Shown here one piece after another: positions 7,749 to 8,547 of a DNA stretch of 8,547 bases. The translations under genes were made by a program, and so were the position numbers. The stretch is taken from assembly GCA_013696695.1 (NCBI GenBank), contig JACCYD010000453.1, positions 1-8,547 on the forward strand, in the 5' to 3' direction. This DNA comes from Deltaproteobacteria bacterium. GTDB taxonomy: Bacteria > Myxococcota_A > Polyangia > Haliangiales > Haliangiaceae. The notes below the pieces were generated by a model, which saw only the letters and a list, made by a program, of their open reading frames with translations, searched no databases and was not told the DNA's origin. The number at the start of each line of letters is the position of its first letter. Positions within the stretch are counted from its first letter, which is position 1.

Positions 7749-8547
7749 GTGATTGCTCAAGCTCTCCGCGTCGTGCGCTCCAGCGTCGTTCTGTGGTTGC
7801 TGATCGCGGTTGTGATCGGGTGCGGTGACAACCGCATCCCCGGAGGGACGCCCGACGGCGCAAACCCGAATCCTGATTCGACGCTCGGCACCGCCGCAGA
7901 GATCACGGCGTACTCGTTCCGCACGGCGAACAACGCCGAGCTGACCAACGACATCAACGCGACGATCAGCGGCAACTCGATCAGCGCGACCGTGCCGTTC
8001 GACACCGACGTCACCGCGCTGGTGGCCACGTTCACCAGCACCGGCGAGAGCGTCAAGGTCGGTGCGACCGACCAGGCGAGCGGTACGACTGCGAACGACT
8101 TCACGAACCCCGTCGGTTACACGGTGACCGCCGTCGATGGCTCGACCGAGACGTACACCGTCACCGTGATCGTCGCCGCCAGCAACGCCAAGGCGATCAC
8201 GGCGTTCTCGTTCGAGGACGACGACAACGGCGCGCTCACCGCGACCGTCACCGGCGCGATCTCCGGCACCGCGATCGCGGCGACCGTGCCGTTCGGCACC
8301 GACGTCACGGACTTGATCGCGACGTTCGAGACCACCGGTGTCAGCGTGAAGGTCGGCGGGGTCACCCAGGTCAGTGGCATCACCGAAAACGACTTCACGC
8401 TCGAGGTCGACTACGTGGTGACCGCGGCCGACAACTCCACCGACACGTACACGGTCGAGGTCACGATCGCCGTGAACACCGCCAATGACCTCGGCCCGCT
8501 CCAGTTCTTCACGGTGAACAACCCGGATCTGACGGTCGACGTCACCG
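7749..8547 (+). CDS. Secreted lipoprotein with tandem DUF5018-like beta repeats, 3' partial
   Basis: 266 codons are visible with no stop. Residues 1-25 look like a lipoprotein signal peptide: Arg7 and Arg10, a hydrophobic core VVLWLLIAVVI, then the lipobox VIGC with Cys25 as the lipidated residue. A short Gly/Pro/Asn/Asp-rich linker follows (26-49). Then come two repeats of 98 residues (52-149 and 150-247) and the start of a third (from about 249). Each runs ITA(Y/F)SF ... ATVPFxTDVTxLxATF ... SVKVG ... NDFT ... YxVTAxDxSTxTYTVxV, the pattern of DUF5018-like/Ig-like domains of surface proteins; assignment is from memory of the family style. The function is unknown; surface display or adhesion is plausible. 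The GTG at 7749 is the longest supportable start. A GTG at 7773 would give a shorter signal peptide (MRSSVVLWLLIAVVIGC) and is also possible; neither has a clear ribosome binding site. Confidence 0.8.
   Translation, partial: MIAQALRVVRSSVVLWLLIAVVIGCGDNRIPGGTPDGANPNPDSTLGTAAEITAYSFRTANNAELTNDINATISGNSISATVPFDTDVTALVATFTSTGESVKVGATDQASGTTANDFTNPVGYTVTAVDGSTETYTVTVIVAASNAKAITAFSFEDDDNGALTATVTGAISGTAIAATVPFGTDVTDLIATFETTGVSVKVGGVTQVSGITENDFTLEVDYVVTAADNSTDTYTVEVTIAVNTANDLGPLQFFTVNNPDLTVDVT
7902..8489 (+). repeat. Two 98-codon protein-domain repeats in the lipoprotein
   Basis: The units 7902-8195 and 8196-8489 each encode 98 residues beginning ITAYSF or ITAFSF and align without a length difference; a third copy starts near 8490 and is cut by the window. 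Similarity is clear in protein (ATVPF.TDV, SVKVG, TYTV) but the DNA has diverged, so this is an older duplication than the 21-bp repeats in the foldase gene. Confidence 0.85.

Noticed and set aside
7757..8398. Two minus-strand frames (7757-8104 and 8117-8398) whose products resemble each other
   Set aside because: The resemblance is only the mirror image of the tandem repeats in the sense-strand lipoprotein.

Overview
The window reads as an ordinary stretch of chromosome from a GC-rich Gram-negative bacterium. Third codon positions are mostly G or C. The elongasome gene order, the Gly/Ser/Ala-rich linkers and the large repeat-containing lipoprotein suggest Myxococcota (the former Deltaproteobacteria). 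That placement is an inference from style and family resemblance, not a proven assignment. I saw no transposon, phage gene, CRISPR array, tRNA or rRNA.

Layout. Positions 1-1746, minus strand: a membrane-anchored periplasmic foldase of the SurA/PpiD class, whose 3' end lies outside the window. Positions 1747-2033: a divergent intergenic region with a weak promoter candidate for each direction and a possible leader hairpin. Positions 2034-7672, plus strand: a complete rod-shape operon, mreB-mreC-mreD-mrdA(PBP2)-rodA. Its junctions are tight: 12 nt, 46 nt, a 1-nt TGATG overlap and a 4-nt ATGA overlap. Positions 7673-7748: a short spacer with no convincing terminator. Positions 7749-8547, plus strand: the start of a secreted lipoprotein built from tandem beta-rich repeats resembling DUF5018, open at the window edge.

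How the genes work together. MreB filaments under the inner membrane organise the elongasome. MreC and MreD link the filament to the periplasmic enzymes. RodA (SEDS glycosyltransferase) polymerises lipid II, and PBP2 cross-links the new strands into the side wall. The divergent PpiD-like foldase handles newly exported periplasmic and outer-membrane proteins. It shares the intergenic region with the operon, but a functional link is not shown.

I found no undescribed system. The points most worth a second look are: a Cys-Cys-His-Cys set in PBP2 at the place where PBP2 of other bacteria binds zinc; a parvulin domain that has lost both conserved histidines and carries a long low-complexity insertion; near-perfect 21-bp tandem repeats in the foldase gene; an Asn-to-Thr change in the MreB nucleotide loop; and the repeat lipoprotein after rodA.
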